Source: Novosphingobium sp. ST904 (GTDB taxonomy: Bacteria > Pseudomonadota > Alphaproteobacteria > Sphingomonadales > Sphingomonadaceae). From it: a stretch of 64,000 bases of DNA. Position numbers and translations under genes: made by a program. Shown here piece after piece: positions 19,682 through 28,651 of the stretch. The notes beneath the pieces are model-generated. The model was given only the letters and a program-made list of their open reading frames with translations. It did not search any database and was not told the origin of the DNA. The stretch covers positions 1-64,000 of the forward strand of contig NZ_LGJH01000152.1 of assembly GCF_001298105.1 (NCBI RefSeq), read 5' to 3'. Each line of letters opens with the position of its first letter. The stretch's first letter is position 1.

Positions 19682-20160
19682 AGATTTGGCAAACACGCTT
19701 CTTAGTTGCGACCCGAAGCGGCTCTCCAAAACCTTGTCCGTCAAGCCGATCCGCCCCACCACGTGCCGGTAAGGGCGAGAAACGGAGAACTGCTGGAAGC
19801 AAGCCGGCGGCGTAGGGGACCACCGGTGTCCCGTGAACCTCGTTTCCTCGGCTCGGAACGAGCTTCCAGCAGACCTCGACGTCGATCGGACCCCAGTTGG
19901 ATTCGAAAGACAATGCCACCGCGATCAGGCGGTGGAATTTCAAGGTTGTTACCAATGTAGATGGAAGATGCCCCGAATCATCCGTGTTTAACCGTTAAAT
20001 TCCGTCAATTTCCAAGAGATAAGCCTCCAGGACGCCGACATCGCGGTAAGCACGTTCACTATTGAACACAGGCGACGTCCGACCTGCCCGCTTTGAGCAC
20101 CCCGGAGAAAAGAAAAGAGCCGCGAAACCCCTGAGGGTTTGCGGCTCGAAACTTGCGGTG
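19682..20160. other. Gene-free region between TPR regulator and tRNA-Leu
   Basis: No credible gene. It holds a small hairpin CCACCGC-6nt-GCGGTGG (19916-19935), probably promoter sequence for the TPR regulator, and the tRNA-Leu terminator at 20117-20147. Open frames seen here lack starts with ribosome sites. Confidence 0.5.
20111..20147 (-). terminator. Terminator of tRNA-Leu
   Basis: A 13-14-bp GC-rich stem with one bulge (20117-20130 with 20135-20147) is followed on the minus strand by a T-rich tract (complement of 20111-20116), 14 bp past the tRNA 3' end. Confidence 0.75.
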
Positions 20161-20244
20161 TGGTGCCCCTGGCCCGACTCGAACGGGCACGCCTTGCGAC
20201 AAACGATTTTGAGTCGTTCGCGTCTACCATTCCGCCACAGGGGC
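20161..20244 (-). tRNA. tRNA-Leu (anticodon CAA)
   Basis: Complete cloverleaf on the minus strand: acceptor GCCCCTG/CAGGGGC, D-arm GCGGAATGGTAGACGC, anticodon stem AACGA/TCGTT with loop CTCAAAA (anticodon CAA, reading UUG), a variable arm, T-loop GTTCGAGTC, discriminator A and encoded CCA (20161-20163). The extended variable arm and sequence are those of leucine tRNA. Confidence 0.93.
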
Positions 20245-20320
20245 ACTTTCGCATGGTGCAGCCGCTTCGCGCGACGCACCGACGCGGCAGGCTTTAGCCG
20301 CGCCTTGGCTTCGGCTCAAG

Positions 20321-21136
20321 TCACTTGAGCGCGTTTGCAAGGATCTTGTGGAGACGCGAGTGCAGCGCGTCGTTGCCGGCCAGGATTTCCTTGTCGCAAT
20401 AAGGCTGCGAACGGCCCTTCCAGTCGGAAACGAAGCCACCGGCCTCACGCACGAGCAGGCACCCGGCCGCGGTATCCCACGGCTTGAGGTCGGCTTCCCA
20501 GAAGCCTTCGTAACGGCCCGCAGCAACCCACGCGAGGTCCAGTGCGGCAGAACCAAAGCGACGGATGCCGGCAACCTGCGGTGCGAGCGCGTGATAGATC
20601 CGGGTCCATTCGCCCGCATCGCCATGACCGGCGAAGGGAATGCCGGTCGCGATCACGCTTTCGTCAAGGTGGCGGCGCGACGAAACGCGCAGGCGCTTGT
20701 CCTGAAGCCAGGCGCCCCGGCTCTTCTCCGCCCAGTAGCTTTCGTCGGTCACCGGGTTGTAGATCAGGCCAGCGGTTACCTCGCCCCAGCCCTTTCCGTC
20801 GAGACGCGGCTCCTGCACCGCGATCGAAATCGCGAAGTGCGGAATGCCGTGAAGGAAATTGGTCGTGCCGTCGAGCGGGTCGACGATGAAGCGCGGCTTG
20901 TCGGGATCGCCCTCGATCTCGCCGGCTTCCTCGAACAGGAAGCCCCATTCAGGCCGCGCGGCGCGCAGTTCGTCCCAGATCGTGCGCTCCGAAGCCTGGT
21001 CAGCCTTCGAAACGAAGTCCGCCGGTCCCTTGCGCGAGACCTGAAGGTGCTCGATTTCGCCAAAGTCGCGGCGCAGGCGGCTGCCCGCCTTGCGGGCCGC
21101 TTTTTCCATGACGCGAATGAGACCGGAGATGGCCAT
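20321..21136 (-). CDS. suhB: Inositol-1-monophosphatase family protein
   Basis: A 271-residue Mg-dependent phosphatase of the IMPase/SuhB family. The metal sites are EEAGEIEG, the hallmark DPLDGTTNFLHGIP, and WDTAAGCLLVREAGG near the C-terminus. Substrates in bacteria include inositol-1-phosphate and related sugar phosphates; SuhB of E. coli also acts in rRNA transcription. It follows efp and a small secreted protein on the same strand with a 45-bp gap, so they are likely one operon. The symbol is by family resemblance. Confidence 0.9.
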   Translation of the reverse strand: MAISGLIRVMEKAARKAGSRLRRDFGEIEHLQVSRKGPADFVSKADQASERTIWDELRAARPEWGFLFEEAGEIEGDPDKPRFIVDPLDGTTNFLHGIPHFAISIAVQEPRLDGKGWGEVTAGLIYNPVTDESYWAEKSRGAWLQDKRLRVSSRRHLDESVIATGIPFAGHGDAGEWTRIYHALAPQVAGIRRFGSAALDLAWVAAGRYEGFWEADLKPWDTAAGCLLVREAGGFVSDWKGRSQPYCDKEILAGNDALHSRLHKILANALK

Positions 21137-21181
21137 AAAACTTACCTTGTCCTTCGAGTACCGGCCGAAGCCGGCCTGATT

Positions 21182-21586
21182 TTATCGGCCCTGCGGCGCG
21201 GGCTGCGTAGCGGGCTTGTAACCGCACAGTGCCACCATGGCGCTGAGCAGTTCGGTGGGATTGTCGCGATGGACCTTGCCGGGGTTCTCGGCGATGATCT
21301 TGTCCATCGATTCGCTGATCTTCTGAAGCGAATTGTTGTAGATGCAGCCCACCAGAGCGCCCTTGGCAGGCGCCTCTACCTTCTCGGACTGCAATCCGCT
21401 GATCAGCACCTTGAGATAGAGCATCGCGTTTTCCACTTCGGGAGAAGTGCCGGGATGCTCGGTCCCTGCAGCAGGCGCCGCCTTGGCCGGAGCCTTGGCG
21501 GCGGCCTTCTTCGGCGCGGCGTAAGTCGGCGCGGCGAGCCCTGAAAACAGGGCCGCCACGGCCACGAAAGACGCCAGCCGGCGCAT
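21182..21586 (-). CDS. Secreted hypothetical protein with Ala/Lys/Pro linker
   Basis: A 134-residue protein with a signal peptide (cleavage after about APTYA, residue 23), a low-complexity KKAAAKAPAKAAPAAG linker, and a C-terminal helical domain with two cysteines (GCIYNN, LCGYKP) that could form a disulfide in the periplasm. Its ATG shares one base with the efp stop (TGATG), showing translational coupling. I recognise no domain. Confidence 0.8.
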   Translation of the reverse strand: MRRLASFVAVAALFSGLAAPTYAAPKKAAAKAPAKAAPAAGTEHPGTSPEVENAMLYLKVLISGLQSEKVEAPAKGALVGCIYNNSLQKISESMDKIIAENPGKVHRDNPTELLSAMVALCGYKPATQPAPQGR

Positions 21587-22149
21587 CAGTCAGCCTTCCT
21601 GACGTAGGACTTCTCGTAAACGTCCACAACGATGCGCGTGCCGCTTTCGATGTGCGGCGGCACCATCACGCGCACGCCGTTGTCGAGCACGGCAGGCTTG
21701 TAGCTGGAAGAAGCGGTCTGGCCCTTCACCACGGCATCGGCCTCGACGATGACGGCTTCGACCTGTTCGGGAAGCTGGACCGAGATCGGACGCTCTTCCC
21801 AAAGCTCGAGAAGCACCTGCATGCCGTCCTGAAGGAAGGCTGCGGCATCGCCGAGAAGATCTGCGGGGAGCTGGATCTGCTCATAGGTTTCGATGTCCAT
21901 GAACACCAGCTGGTCGCCCTCGACGTAAAGGAACTGGAAGTCCTTGGTGTCGAGACGGACCTTCTCGACCGTGTCGGCGCTGCGGAAGCGGACGTTGGTC
22001 TTGCGGCCGTCGATCAGGTTTTTCATCTCGACCTGCATGAACGCGCCGCCCTTGCCCGGCTGGGTGTGCTGCGTCTTGGCAACTTTCCAGATGCCCTTTT
22101 CGTATTCGAGGATATTGCCGGGACGAATGTCGACGCCGCTGATCTTCAT
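21586..22149 (-). CDS. efp: Translation elongation factor P
   Basis: A 187-residue EF-P, which relieves ribosome stalling at polyproline stretches. The N-terminal KOW-like domain carries the loop [15 protein letters not shown] with the modified-lysine position (K in PGKGG), followed by two OB domains; the C-terminal signature is near [10 protein letters not shown]. The frame is open for 900 bp upstream, but the family start [12 protein letters not shown] at 22149 is clear. It leads the minus-strand unit with the secreted protein and suhB. Confidence 0.96.
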   Translation of the reverse strand: MKISGVDIRPGNILEYEKGIWKVAKTQHTQPGKGGAFMQVEMKNLIDGRKTNVRFRSADTVEKVRLDTKDFQFLYVEGDQLVFMDIETYEQIQLPADLLGDAAAFLQDGMQVLLELWEERPISVQLPEQVEAVIVEADAVVKGQTASSSYKPAVLDNGVRVMVPPHIESGTRIVVDVYEKSYVRKAD

Positions 22150-22254
22150 GGGATGAACCTTAAGATGGGAAAGAGCCGGTGTACGGAAAGCATGGGCCCT
22201 TAGCCGAGGAGACTGCCTGTGGCAATTGGTTCGCGCCGATGCTAGCGGTTGGTC

Positions 22255-22692
22255 ATGACCCGCGCCCTCCGCAACACGCCTTTTCTCGCCCTCGCCCTGG
22301 TATTTGGCGCTCCTGCTATCGCGCCCTTGCAGGCAAAATCGCCGCCGCCGCCGGTTCCGGGGGGACTCATCGGCACCATGGAACTTGGCCAATACAGCTG
22401 CGAGAAGGACGGAACTGCGGGCGGACCGGTCGGCATCCGGCTTCCGCAGTACGACTTCCGCGTGGTGAGCGCCTCGAACTACAAGACACCGGACGGCGTT
22501 CGAGGCAGCTACCTCATGACCGGTGACCGTGTCGTGATGACGGGCGGCGAACTCAAAGGCATGAGGATGCACCGCATGTCCAAAGGCTTCCTTCGCCTTA
22601 CAGGGCCGGATGGCCAGGACAGCGACATGCGCTGTATCCTGACGCGCGGCGGCAGAGGCAATCTCAAGAACTCGGGCCAGCCCGACACCTGA
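22255..22692 (+). CDS. Secreted hypothetical protein
   Basis: A 145-residue protein with a signal peptide (about residues 1-26, ending APLQA), a short proline run and a compact domain with two cysteines (YSCEKDG, MRCILT). ATG 22255 is preferred over an upstream TTG at 22249. It is divergent from efp. No family recognised; a periplasmic role is all that can be supported. Confidence 0.7.
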   Translation: MTRALRNTPFLALALVFGAPAIAPLQAKSPPPPVPGGLIGTMELGQYSCEKDGTAGGPVGIRLPQYDFRVVSASNYKTPDGVRGSYLMTGDRVVMTGGELKGMRMHRMSKGFLRLTGPDGQDSDMRCILTRGGRGNLKNSGQPDT

Positions 22693-22765
22693 TCGCCCCT
22701 GCGGTTTGCCCGTTCCACGGATCCGACCTAGCTCCCGATATGGAGATGGATGACGGAGCGCTGCA

Positions 22766-23578
22766 ATGGATCTCGGGCTTGCCGGCAAACTGGCCATTGT
22801 AACAGGCGCAACCGCCAATATCGGCCGCGCCATAGCTCTCGAACTCGCAAGCGAAAGGGCTGATCTCGTCCTTGTCGGCAGAGACGGGGATGCGGGCGCC
22901 AGGCTGGTGGAAGACTGCCTCTCCAGAGGCGCGGGCCGCGCGATCTTCGTCAGCGCGAACCTGCTCGATCCCGAGGCTCCGGCAAAAATTCTGGAATCCG
23001 CCGCAAATCTCGGCAACGTGGAAGTGCTTGTGAACAATGTCGGCGGCAACGTCGATCAGGGCTTCTTCGTCGATTCCGACCCTGAAAAGTGGATGGCGGA
23101 CATCGACCTCAATTTCGGCACCGTCCTGCGCATGACCCACGCCGTCCTGCCCGGCATGATCGGGCGCAAATCAGGTGCGGTGGTCAATGTCGGCTCCACC
23201 GCTGCGCTGGTCGGCGATTACATGCTGCCGGTCTATTCGGCAGCCAAGGGCGCGGTTCACAGCTTCACCGTGGTGCTTGCCAAGGAAGTGGGACAACACG
23301 GCATCCGCGTAAATGCCATCGCGCCATACGCGACGATTTCACGCGATCCCGCTGCTTTCAGCAAGGGCAGCCGGTTCCATCCCGATTCCGGCCTGTTCAG
23401 CGGCGGCGGCGCGTCCATCCGCGAGGAAGACAAGGCGCTGCGGCAGCGCCGCACTTTTGTGGGCCGTCCATTCGCGATGCCGGAGGAAATGGCCGGAATG
23501 GTTGCCTTCCTCGCGGGAAATCGCGCCAGCTTCATTACCGGGCAGGTCTATCCCATCGACGGGGGCGCCCTGCTCTGA
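22766..23578 (+). CDS. SDR family oxidoreductase
   Basis: A 270-residue classical short-chain dehydrogenase. The cofactor motif is TGATANIG (residues 14-21), with NNVGG, catalytic serine in VGSTAAL, the YSAAK active site and C-terminal [12 protein letters not shown]. It starts the catabolic region and is followed 25 bp later by a SnoaL-like protein, with which it is probably co-transcribed. Likely oxidises a hydroxyl or reduces a keto group on a hydrophobic CoA-linked or ring substrate; specificity is not readable. Confidence 0.9.
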   Translation: MDLGLAGKLAIVTGATANIGRAIALELASERADLVLVGRDGDAGARLVEDCLSRGAGRAIFVSANLLDPEAPAKILESAANLGNVEVLVNNVGGNVDQGFFVDSDPEKWMADIDLNFGTVLRMTHAVLPGMIGRKSGAVVNVGSTAALVGDYMLPVYSAAKGAVHSFTVVLAKEVGQHGIRVNAIAPYATISRDPAAFSKGSRFHPDSGLFSGGGASIREEDKALRQRRTFVGRPFAMPEEMAGMVAFLAGNRASFITGQVYPIDGGALL

Positions 23579-23603
23579 ACCATTTCCAGGGGGAGAAACA
23601 ACG

Positions 23604-24131
23604 ATGGCCATCGACGAGGCCGCACTTCAGGTCGTGATCGACAAGGAAGCCATCCGTGAGCTGGTGCTGCTCTACTCGCGCGCGATCGACCGGCAGGACA
23701 TCGAACTGCTCCGCGATCTCTACGCCGAAGACGCAACGGACACGCACGGAGACAGCTTCGACGGCACGGCAGAGGACTATTGCCAGTTCATCGCACATGC
23801 CTTTCCGCACATGCCCTATTCCGGACACCACGTGTGCAACCACCTTATCGCGATCGATGGCGACGAAGCGAGCGGGGAGGTTTACGCGCTTGCCTGGCAC
23901 CTTATCCCGGCACGCGACGGCACTCGGGAAGAGGACTTCATGGCTGTCCGCTATATCGACAATTATCGCCGGTGCCCCGATGGAAAATGGCGATTTTCCA
24001 AGCGTGTCGTGACTTACGATTTCAAGCTGCGCCGGCCTTTCGACGGCGGCGGCCTGCTCGGTCAGGGACCTGACGATCCGAGCTACCGGACCTGCCTTCA
24101 GCCGCTGTTCGCACGCGGCGCCCGAACCTGA
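23604..24131 (+). CDS. SnoaL-like/NTF2-fold protein
   Basis: A 175-residue alpha+beta barrel protein of the SnoaL-like group (N-terminal helix DKEAIRELVLLYSRAIDRQD then LYAEDATDTHG). Such proteins act as small isomerases, hydratases or non-heme partners in steroid and aromatic catabolic clusters. The start follows GGGGGAGA. It is convergent with the next SDR, separated by a strong terminator. Confidence 0.85.
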   Translation: MAIDEAALQVVIDKEAIRELVLLYSRAIDRQDIELLRDLYAEDATDTHGDSFDGTAEDYCQFIAHAFPHMPYSGHHVCNHLIAIDGDEASGEVYALAWHLIPARDGTREEDFMAVRYIDNYRRCPDGKWRFSKRVVTYDFKLRRPFDGGGLLGQGPDDPSYRTCLQPLFARGART

Positions 24132-24140
24132 GACGCCCCA

Positions 24141-24172
24141 AGGCCTGCCTGCCCTTGATGGCAGGCAGGCCT
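24141..24172. terminator. Bidirectional terminator
   Basis: A perfect 13-bp inverted repeat (24141-24153 with 24160-24172, 6-nt loop) separates the convergent SnoaL-like and SDR genes, 9-10 bp from the plus stop and 15 bp from the minus stop. Confidence 0.75.
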
Positions 24173-24187
24173 GGAACGCGTGCTCCA

Positions 24188-24991
24188 TTACATCGAGGGC
24201 GCGTAACCGCCGTTGAGCGGGTAGGTCTGCCCCGTGATCCACTCCGATGCATTCGAGCAAAGGAAAGTGACCAGCCCGGCTACATCACTGGACTTGCCAT
24301 ACCGACGTATCGTGTAACGCGACAGCATGGCCTTGGCGTGATCGGACTGCATGACTTCGGCCAGCTGTTCCTCCGGCATGTCGGGCATCAGGGCTGACAG
24401 GGATACGGCATTGCAAGTGACCCCGTAGCGCCCCAGTTCCTTTGCGATCGACCGAACGAACCCCTGCGCGCCTGCTTTCGCCGAGGCGTAGACGGCGAGC
24501 TTGGGTTCACCGATGCGCCCGGAATCCGAGACTATGGTGACGATCCGTCCCCGCTTTGCCTCGACCATGTTGGGAACGAATGCAAAGCAGCAGTTGTATA
24601 CTCCGTAGAGATTGGTGCGCAGGTAACGCTCCCAGTTCGCCGGGTCCTCCTCCCAGAAGTTCTGCGAGGGCCGGATCGAAGCCGTCGGGCCGGCCATGCC
24701 CGCATTGTTCACAAGGATCGTGGCCGGTCCGAGCTTCGCCGTGATCGCGTCATTGGCTGCGCGCACCGCGTCAAGGTCGCCGACGTCGAACGGCACTGCC
24801 AGAGCCGGAACGCCAAGTGCGCGAATTTCCTCCGCAACCGCTTCCGCACGTTCCGGCACGAAGTCGTTCACTGCAATGCCGCCGGCATTGTGCCGTGCCA
24901 GTTCGAGCGCCGTCGCGCGTCCGGCATTCTGCCCGGCCCCCGTGACGATCGCGACTTGCCCGCCCAGATCGATCAGATCACGTGCTTCCAT
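24188..24991 (-). CDS. SDR family oxidoreductase
   Basis: A 267-residue short-chain dehydrogenase. It has the TGAGQNAG cofactor motif, LVNNAGMAG, a serine in IVSDSGRIG, the YASAK catalytic motif and C-terminal WITGQTYPLNGG. It resembles the 3-hydroxyacyl-CoA or steroid-dehydrogenase-like SDRs often found among acyl-CoA dehydrogenase genes. It lies downstream of two acyl-CoA dehydrogenase genes on the same strand (about 110-bp gap), suggesting one beta-oxidation unit. Confidence 0.9.
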   Translation of the reverse strand: MEARDLIDLGGQVAIVTGAGQNAGRATALELARHNAGGIAVNDFVPERAEAVAEEIRALGVPALAVPFDVGDLDAVRAANDAITAKLGPATILVNNAGMAGPTASIRPSQNFWEEDPANWERYLRTNLYGVYNCCFAFVPNMVEAKRGRIVTIVSDSGRIGEPKLAVYASAKAGAQGFVRSIAKELGRYGVTCNAVSLSALMPDMPEEQLAEVMQSDHAKAMLSRYTIRRYGKSSDVAGLVTFLCSNASEWITGQTYPLNGGYAPSM

Positions 24992-25100
24992 GGTATCTTC
25001 CCCAAGTTTCTGTGTCGGAGCAGATTAGTACATGGCAGCCTTGCGGAAGCGACGGCCGCAACATCGATATCGCATCGACGGTTACGCCATCGCTGGCAGG

Positions 25101-26021
25101 CTATGAGCCCCAGAGCGCCTGGGCGGCAGCCATTCCCTGCGCGCCCCGTCCGCCCAGTTCCGCGGTCAGGAGCTTGAGGCGATAGGTCCACAAGTGCAGC
25201 GGATGCTCCAGCGTCATGCCCATGCCGCCAAGGAACTGGTGGTAATCGTAACAGACCCGTTTGGCCGCTTCCTGCGCGTGATGAAGCGCCATGGCCGCAT
25301 CGGCCGCATCACCGCTCGCTGCCGCGCGCATCGCCATCCAGTAGGCGCTGTTGGTCAGCACCTGATCCTCGGCAAGGCGGTGCCGCATCCCCTGGAATGT
25401 CGCCAGCGCCCTGCCGAATTGCTTGCGTTCGGACACGTAAGTGACGGTAATCGCCAGCGCTCCGGCCAACAGCCCTGCCGCCTCTGCCGCAATGGCCACG
25501 CGCCAGGCACGCATCACATCCGAGACATCTGCATCGTGATGGACCATCGTATCCGGCAGCGCTTTCAGGAATGCTACCGGGTAAGCATAGAGCGTATCCT
25601 CCTGCGCCGCGCCGATCATCGCCTCCTCAGCTGTAAAACTGCGCACGCCTGAAGGCCCGACCATCACGACGGTAGCGCCCGGTCGCAGGAAACGCACCGG
25701 CCCATGGGTCCGACCTTCCTCGACCATGCAAATCGGACGCGGCAATTCGGGATCGATCAAGGGCCGCACCAACGCGGATACTGCCGCTTCCACCGCGAAG
25801 GGCAGGCGCGCCAGCTTCTCCACCACGAGCGCCGCGGTCACGGGGCCGAGTTCCTCCACCGCCATGACGTCCAGGAAGCCGTTCTCCGCGAGGGCTTCGT
25901 CCAGTTCATCACTTTCGAGTGCCAGGGACACGTCATGCATCGGCACCGCCTGAAACGGCCGGGCGAGACTGTCGACAAAGTCGAGTACCTGGGTCTGGTC
26001 CTCATTGAGGGCAAGCTGCAT
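25101..26021 (-). CDS. Acyl-CoA dehydrogenase, small subunit of a putative pair
   Basis: A 306-residue acyl-CoA dehydrogenase-like protein, shorter than the usual 380. The N-terminal region is reduced while the C-terminal domain is complete, with FLGGMGMTLEHPLHLWTYR carrying the likely catalytic Glu. Its ATG overlaps the stop of the 381-residue partner (TGATG), so the two are co-translated. Adjacent, unequal dehydrogenases of this kind form alpha2beta2 enzymes in steroid side-chain degradation (FadE/ChsE type), where the small subunit supplies the base. Pairing is inferred from gene order and size. Confidence 0.85.
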   Translation of the reverse strand: MQLALNEDQTQVLDFVDSLARPFQAVPMHDVSLALESDELDEALAENGFLDVMAVEELGPVTAALVVEKLARLPFAVEAAVSALVRPLIDPELPRPICMVEEGRTHGPVRFLRPGATVVMVGPSGVRSFTAEEAMIGAAQEDTLYAYPVAFLKALPDTMVHHDADVSDVMRAWRVAIAAEAAGLLAGALAITVTYVSERKQFGRALATFQGMRHRLAEDQVLTNSAYWMAMRAAASGDAADAAMALHHAQEAAKRVCYDYHQFLGGMGMTLEHPLHLWTYRLKLLTAELGGRGAQGMAAAQALWGS

Positions 26022-27166
26022 CAGCGCGGTTCCCGGGGCAGATCCAGCACTTCGCTGGCAATGATGTTAAGCTGGATTTCAGCCGATCCGGCGGCAATGC
26101 CCGCAACGATTCCGCGCTGGTGGTGCATCTTGAGATAAGGCGAGGCTCCCGCCAGCCCTTCTGGCAGGAACTCAATCACGAATTCGCAAACCGCCCTTTC
26201 GGCCATGACCGTGCCATAGCGCGCGGAACTGGATTCGGCGCCGATCGCGAGGCCATCGACCCGCTTCTGGACGACGGCGTAGTTCGCGGTTCCCGCAGCC
26301 TCGCAAAGGGCGGCGCAGCGGGCGGCTTCGATGCGGACGTATTCACGCGCAAACTCGCCCCGTTCTTTCAGCATCGCAACCGCACAGTCGAGCGCGGCAC
26401 GGGCCAGCGTGAAGCGAGGAATGCCGAGCCGTTCATTACGCAAGGAATAGGCGATGATTTCCCAGGCCTGCCCTTCATCTCCGAAACGCGCGGTTTCAGG
26501 GACCGTGACATCGTCGAAGAAGACCTCGTGGATATCGCCCTCACCAATCAGCGATGGAATCTGGCGTACCGTGATACCTGGTGTGTCCATGGGCACGAGG
26601 ATGATCGTGATGCCCTTCTTCCTGTCGTCACTGGTGCGCGTCAGCAGGAAGCAGGTGTCGGCAAGGCCGGCATAGGATGTCCAGATCTTCTGGCCATTGA
26701 TAACGTACCGCCCCTCGGTGCGAACTGCACGCGTCCGCAAGGCGGCGAGATCGGAACCGGCGTCAGGCTCCGAAAATCCCTGGCACCACAGCGATTCCCC
26801 GCGCGTGATGGGCTCGAGATAACGGGCTTTCTGCTCGGCAGTGCCATACTTTTCGAGCGTAGGGCCGATCCAGTTCACGTTCATGTACTGTCCGCCGCGC
26901 GGTTCTCCCGCAATCCACATTTCCTCGGCGAGGATCTGCTGCTCCCACGGACCAAGCCCTTCTCCGCCCATTTCGCGGGGCCAGTGCGGGAACAGAATGC
27001 CGGCCTCGGCCAGCTTCACGCAGAATTCGCGCGCGAACGCCGTCAGCGCCGGCGATGCGGGGCCATGCTCGGAGAACTTCTCCCAGTTTTCAGGGAGATT
27101 GGCGTGGAGGAAGTCCCGGATCTTGTGCCGGAAGGCGTCCTGTTCCTCGGTCCATTCGAACTGCAT
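26021..27166 (-). CDS. Acyl-CoA dehydrogenase, large subunit of a putative pair
   Basis: A 381-residue FAD acyl-CoA dehydrogenase with the middle-domain motifs CQGFSEPDAGSDLAALRTRA and YVINGQKIWTS. The C-terminus ends IAAGSAEIQLNIIASEVLDL, the position of a FAD-contact motif. The start MQFEWTEEQDAFRHKIRDF at 27166 is the family N-terminus; the frame extends further 5' without support. Coupled to the small subunit at 25101. Together they should introduce a 2,3-double bond into an acyl-CoA, with electrons going to ETF. Confidence 0.88.
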   Translation of the reverse strand: MQFEWTEEQDAFRHKIRDFLHANLPENWEKFSEHGPASPALTAFAREFCVKLAEAGILFPHWPREMGGEGLGPWEQQILAEEMWIAGEPRGGQYMNVNWIGPTLEKYGTAEQKARYLEPITRGESLWCQGFSEPDAGSDLAALRTRAVRTEGRYVINGQKIWTSYAGLADTCFLLTRTSDDRKKGITIILVPMDTPGITVRQIPSLIGEGDIHEVFFDDVTVPETARFGDEGQAWEIIAYSLRNERLGIPRFTLARAALDCAVAMLKERGEFAREYVRIEAARCAALCEAAGTANYAVVQKRVDGLAIGAESSSARYGTVMAERAVCEFVIEFLPEGLAGASPYLKMHHQRGIVAGIAAGSAEIQLNIIASEVLDLPREPR

Positions 27167-27344
27167 GGCATCCTTCCCTGTTCTCCTCCCGGCGTTACCC
27201 AGCGTACTTCCCGCCCACAAGGCTGGGCCCAACGCCCCGGCGAAAACCGCAATCCGTCGGTTCCGGTTGACCGCGGCGGCATACCGGGAGCAACATGGAG
27301 CCACGGGGCAGTTGGGCCAGCAGGGCCGAACAAGGGAAATCGCC

Positions 27345-27872
27345 ATGCCCAGATTACATGCCTTCGCCTTGCTCACAGCAGCGCTTGCACTCGTCCCTCC
27401 AGCAAGCGCGCAGCCCGGGAGCTATCCGACGGACGGGTGGCCGAAGGACGTGAAAGCTACCGCTCTCACCAGCGCCCAGATCGACCCTCTGATGCGCGCG
27501 GCAGGTTATACGAAGTCCGGCAACGCCTGGCGCGGGTGCGGCGGTTCAACAAGCGTCACCCGCGAAGCGGTCGAACTGCGCGACCTCAATGGCGACGGCC
27601 GCCCCGAGGCGCTCGTCGTTGCCGATGGCACGGAATGTTTCGGAGCGGCAGGCACCGGCTTCCAGCTTCTGCGCCCGGTACCCGGAGGCTGGAAAATCAT
27701 GACCGACCAGACCGGCGTCGCCACTTTCCTGACCACCCGCGGAGCGGACGGCTATCCCGATCTTGAGATCGGCGGTCCCGGCTTCTGCTTCCCGGTCGCG
27801 CGCTGGATCGGCACCGAATATCGCGTGGTACGGTTTGCTTACGAAGGCAAGGCCTGCAAACCTCCTGGCTGA
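27345..27872 (+). CDS. Secreted protein with FG-GAP-like segment
   Basis: A 175-residue protein with a signal peptide (ends PPASAQP) and a segment LRDLNGDGRPEALVV resembling the calcium-binding loop of FG-GAP/VCBS repeats. It carries an even number of cysteines (GCGG, TECFG, GFCFP, KACKP) that could form disulfides. Divergent from the acyl-CoA dehydrogenase pair, convergent with the SDR at 27878 with only 5 bp between stops. Function unknown. Confidence 0.75.
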   Translation: MPRLHAFALLTAALALVPPASAQPGSYPTDGWPKDVKATALTSAQIDPLMRAAGYTKSGNAWRGCGGSTSVTREAVELRDLNGDGRPEALVVADGTECFGAAGTGFQLLRPVPGGWKIMTDQTGVATFLTTRGADGYPDLEIGGPGFCFPVARWIGTEYRVVRFAYEGKACKPPG

Positions 27873-27877
27873 CCCCC

Positions 27878-28651
27878 CTATTGCCGTACTGCGCCGATCG
27901 CTGCCGGCGAAAGATAGCGCGTAGTCGAGATGCCTCCATCCACGGCAATAGTCTGGCCATTGACGAAACCCGCCGCGTCGGAGGCAAGGAAGGCGACCAT
28001 GTTGCCGATGTCGGCAGCAGTACAGTCTCGCTGGAGCGGGGTCAGTTCATGATTGGTGCGCCGGAAGAAGTCGAGATTCCAGAAGGCATCGGTCATCTCC
28101 GTCCGCACCACTGTTGGCGCCACGTAGTTTGAACGAATTCCGCGTGGCCCATATTCGGCTGCCATGGTTTGCATAAGGCCGATCTGCCCTGCCTTTACCG
28201 TAGAATAGGCTCCCCCGCCCGGCGTGCCATACAGCCCCCAGGTGGACCCGATGAAGAGGATGGAGCTTCCCTCCCCCATGATGGCCAGAGCCTCGCGGCA
28301 AAGCCGGAAAGGCGCGCGAAGCGAGATCCCCAGAACTTCATCGAGCATCTCGTCCGTCGTCTTATCGACCGGCCCGAAGTTGAACGATCCGGCATTGTTC
28401 ACCAGCACATCCAGCCGGCCGAACTTCTCCACCGCTGCATCGACGATGAGGCGCGGGGCCTCGCTCGAAGTGGCATCGATGGCGACGAAATCGAACTCCA
28501 CCGTGCCTGCGAGCGCATCCTTGAGCGCCAGGAGCTTGCCTGCGTTACGCCCCGTGCCAAGAACGCTTATGCCCTGTTCTCCGAGCGCGCGCACGATGGC
28601 CTCCCCGATGCCGCCTGCTGCCCCGGTGACGATTGCTACCCTGCCTTGCAT
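27878..28651 (-). CDS. SDR family oxidoreductase
   Basis: A 257-residue classical SDR: TGAAGGIG cofactor motif, NNAG, IGSTWGLYG serine region, YSTVK active site and FVNGQTIAVDGG. Its start (28651) lies inside the last codons of the upstream flavoprotein gene (16-bp overlap), so the two are translationally linked. A pathway of ring dehydrogenation by the flavoprotein and hydroxyl/keto interconversion by this SDR is a reasonable inference. Confidence 0.9.
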   Translation of the reverse strand: MQGRVAIVTGAAGGIGEAIVRALGEQGISVLGTGRNAGKLLALKDALAGTVEFDFVAIDATSSEAPRLIVDAAVEKFGRLDVLVNNAGSFNFGPVDKTTDEMLDEVLGISLRAPFRLCREALAIMGEGSSILFIGSTWGLYGTPGGGAYSTVKAGQIGLMQTMAAEYGPRGIRSNYVAPTVVRTEMTDAFWNLDFFRRTNHELTPLQRDCTAADIGNMVAFLASDAAGFVNGQTIAVDGGISTTRYLSPAAIGAVRQ